The notes under the pieces: model-generated | What the model saw: only the letters and a program-made list of their open reading frames with translations | The model's database searches: none | Told to the model about the DNA's origin: nothing | In this document: piece by piece, positions 5,391 through 5,626 of the stretch | Position numbering within the stretch: the first letter of the stretch is position 1 | Layout of the letters: the number at the start of each line of letters is the position of its first letter | Translations under genes and position numbers: made by a program | NCBI GenBank assembly: GCA_013205525.1 | Contig: JABMMR010000136.1 | Span: forward strand, 1-5,626 | Length of the DNA stretch: 5,626 nucleotides | Direction of reading: 5' to 3' | Source of the DNA: Burkholderiales bacterium | Lineage (GTDB): Bacteria; Pseudomonadota; Gammaproteobacteria; Burkholderiales; Burkholderiaceae_C

Positions 5391-5626
5391 GGTAAACCCG
5401 TTGCCAGTTTCTTCGTGCGAATAAAGCCCTGAGAATGGTGCCTCATGCCAAAGTCGCATCAATACCTCTGGAAGTTCGCCTGTATGAATTTCTACACAAC
5501 CACCCATGGTGCGTAACTGTGCATCCAGAACTTGTAACGACTCACGTATAAATTCGTAGTGTTGAAGTGCGCAATCAGGCTGCAACCAGAGTTCAGGTTC
5601 GATGACATAAATGCATCGCACAGGAC

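Larger units (their letters stand above)
4179..5626 (-). pseudogene. Cryptochrome/photolyase family gene interrupted by an in-frame TAG; 5' end outside window
   Basis: The gene runs off the right edge. From 5624 the frame reads PVRCIYVIEPELW, which is the first-strand end of the photolyase-type antenna (Rossmann) domain, so the true start, probably about 25-30 codons upstream, is not in the window. The next residues include HYEF and SHEETGN, both family hallmarks. The frame then meets a single TAG at 5390-5388 and continues in the same frame as ARDLKVGAWCQTNGV, MWREF and the whole FAD-binding domain. No frameshift is needed. In this family the interrupted place is normally Tyr (T-Y-x-R-D), so one base change in TAT or TAC explains it. 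Intact, the enzyme would bind FAD and repair pyrimidine dimers or sense blue light. Whether it is a real pseudogene, a sequencing error or a read-through gene is open. The total of about 480 visible codons fits a full-length protein. Confidence 0.85.

Noticed and set aside
5110..5391. Plus-strand frame covering the TAG site of the photolyase
   Set aside because: It is antisense to conserved photolyase motifs and has no protein-like features, so it does not explain the interruption.

Overview
The window looks like a chromosomal segment of a Gram-negative proteobacterium, most likely a (freshwater) betaproteobacterium of the Burkholderiales. This rests on recognised protein families (a photolyase/cryptochrome next to a TIGR03643/DUF2805 protein, a lipo-like YiiX/YebB cysteine hydrolase, DUF3429), on an outer-membrane beta-barrel C-terminus, and on a moderate, roughly even base composition. 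The genus cannot be fixed from sequence alone.

Left part, + strand (1-1379): the C-terminal part of an outer-membrane-type protein (cut by the window edge), then a periplasmic MerP-like heavy-metal-associated protein, a MerT-like three-helix membrane protein that overlaps it by ATGA, and a DUF1330 protein 8 nt further on. The tight packing suggests one operon that handles a soft metal ion: periplasmic capture by a GMxCxxC protein and hand-over to a Cys-Cys membrane transporter. The metal itself is not shown by the sequence.

Middle (1380-1894): a 196-nt gap with at most a weak promoter, then a 93-residue acidic protein of unknown function on the + strand. It converges on the minus-strand block.

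Right part, - strand (5626 down to 1895): six closely packed genes, in transcription order: photolyase/cryptochrome, TIGR03643 protein, a 59-residue cysteine-rich protein, a 171-residue membrane-anchored protein, a DUF3429 membrane protein and a lipo-like NlpC/P60-type hydrolase. The first two overlap by one base, and all other gaps are 10 to 50 nt. This looks like a light- or oxidative-stress-linked operon built around the photolyase.

The most striking observation is that the photolyase reading frame is broken by a single in-frame TAG at 5388-5390. The frame is conserved on both sides, and the codon sits where the family normally has Tyr (…HEETGN-x-x-T-Y-x-R-D…). This is a nonsense mutation, a sequencing error, or less likely a recoded amber. 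The second notable item is the 59-residue Cys-rich gene, which is small enough to be missed by routine gene calling.
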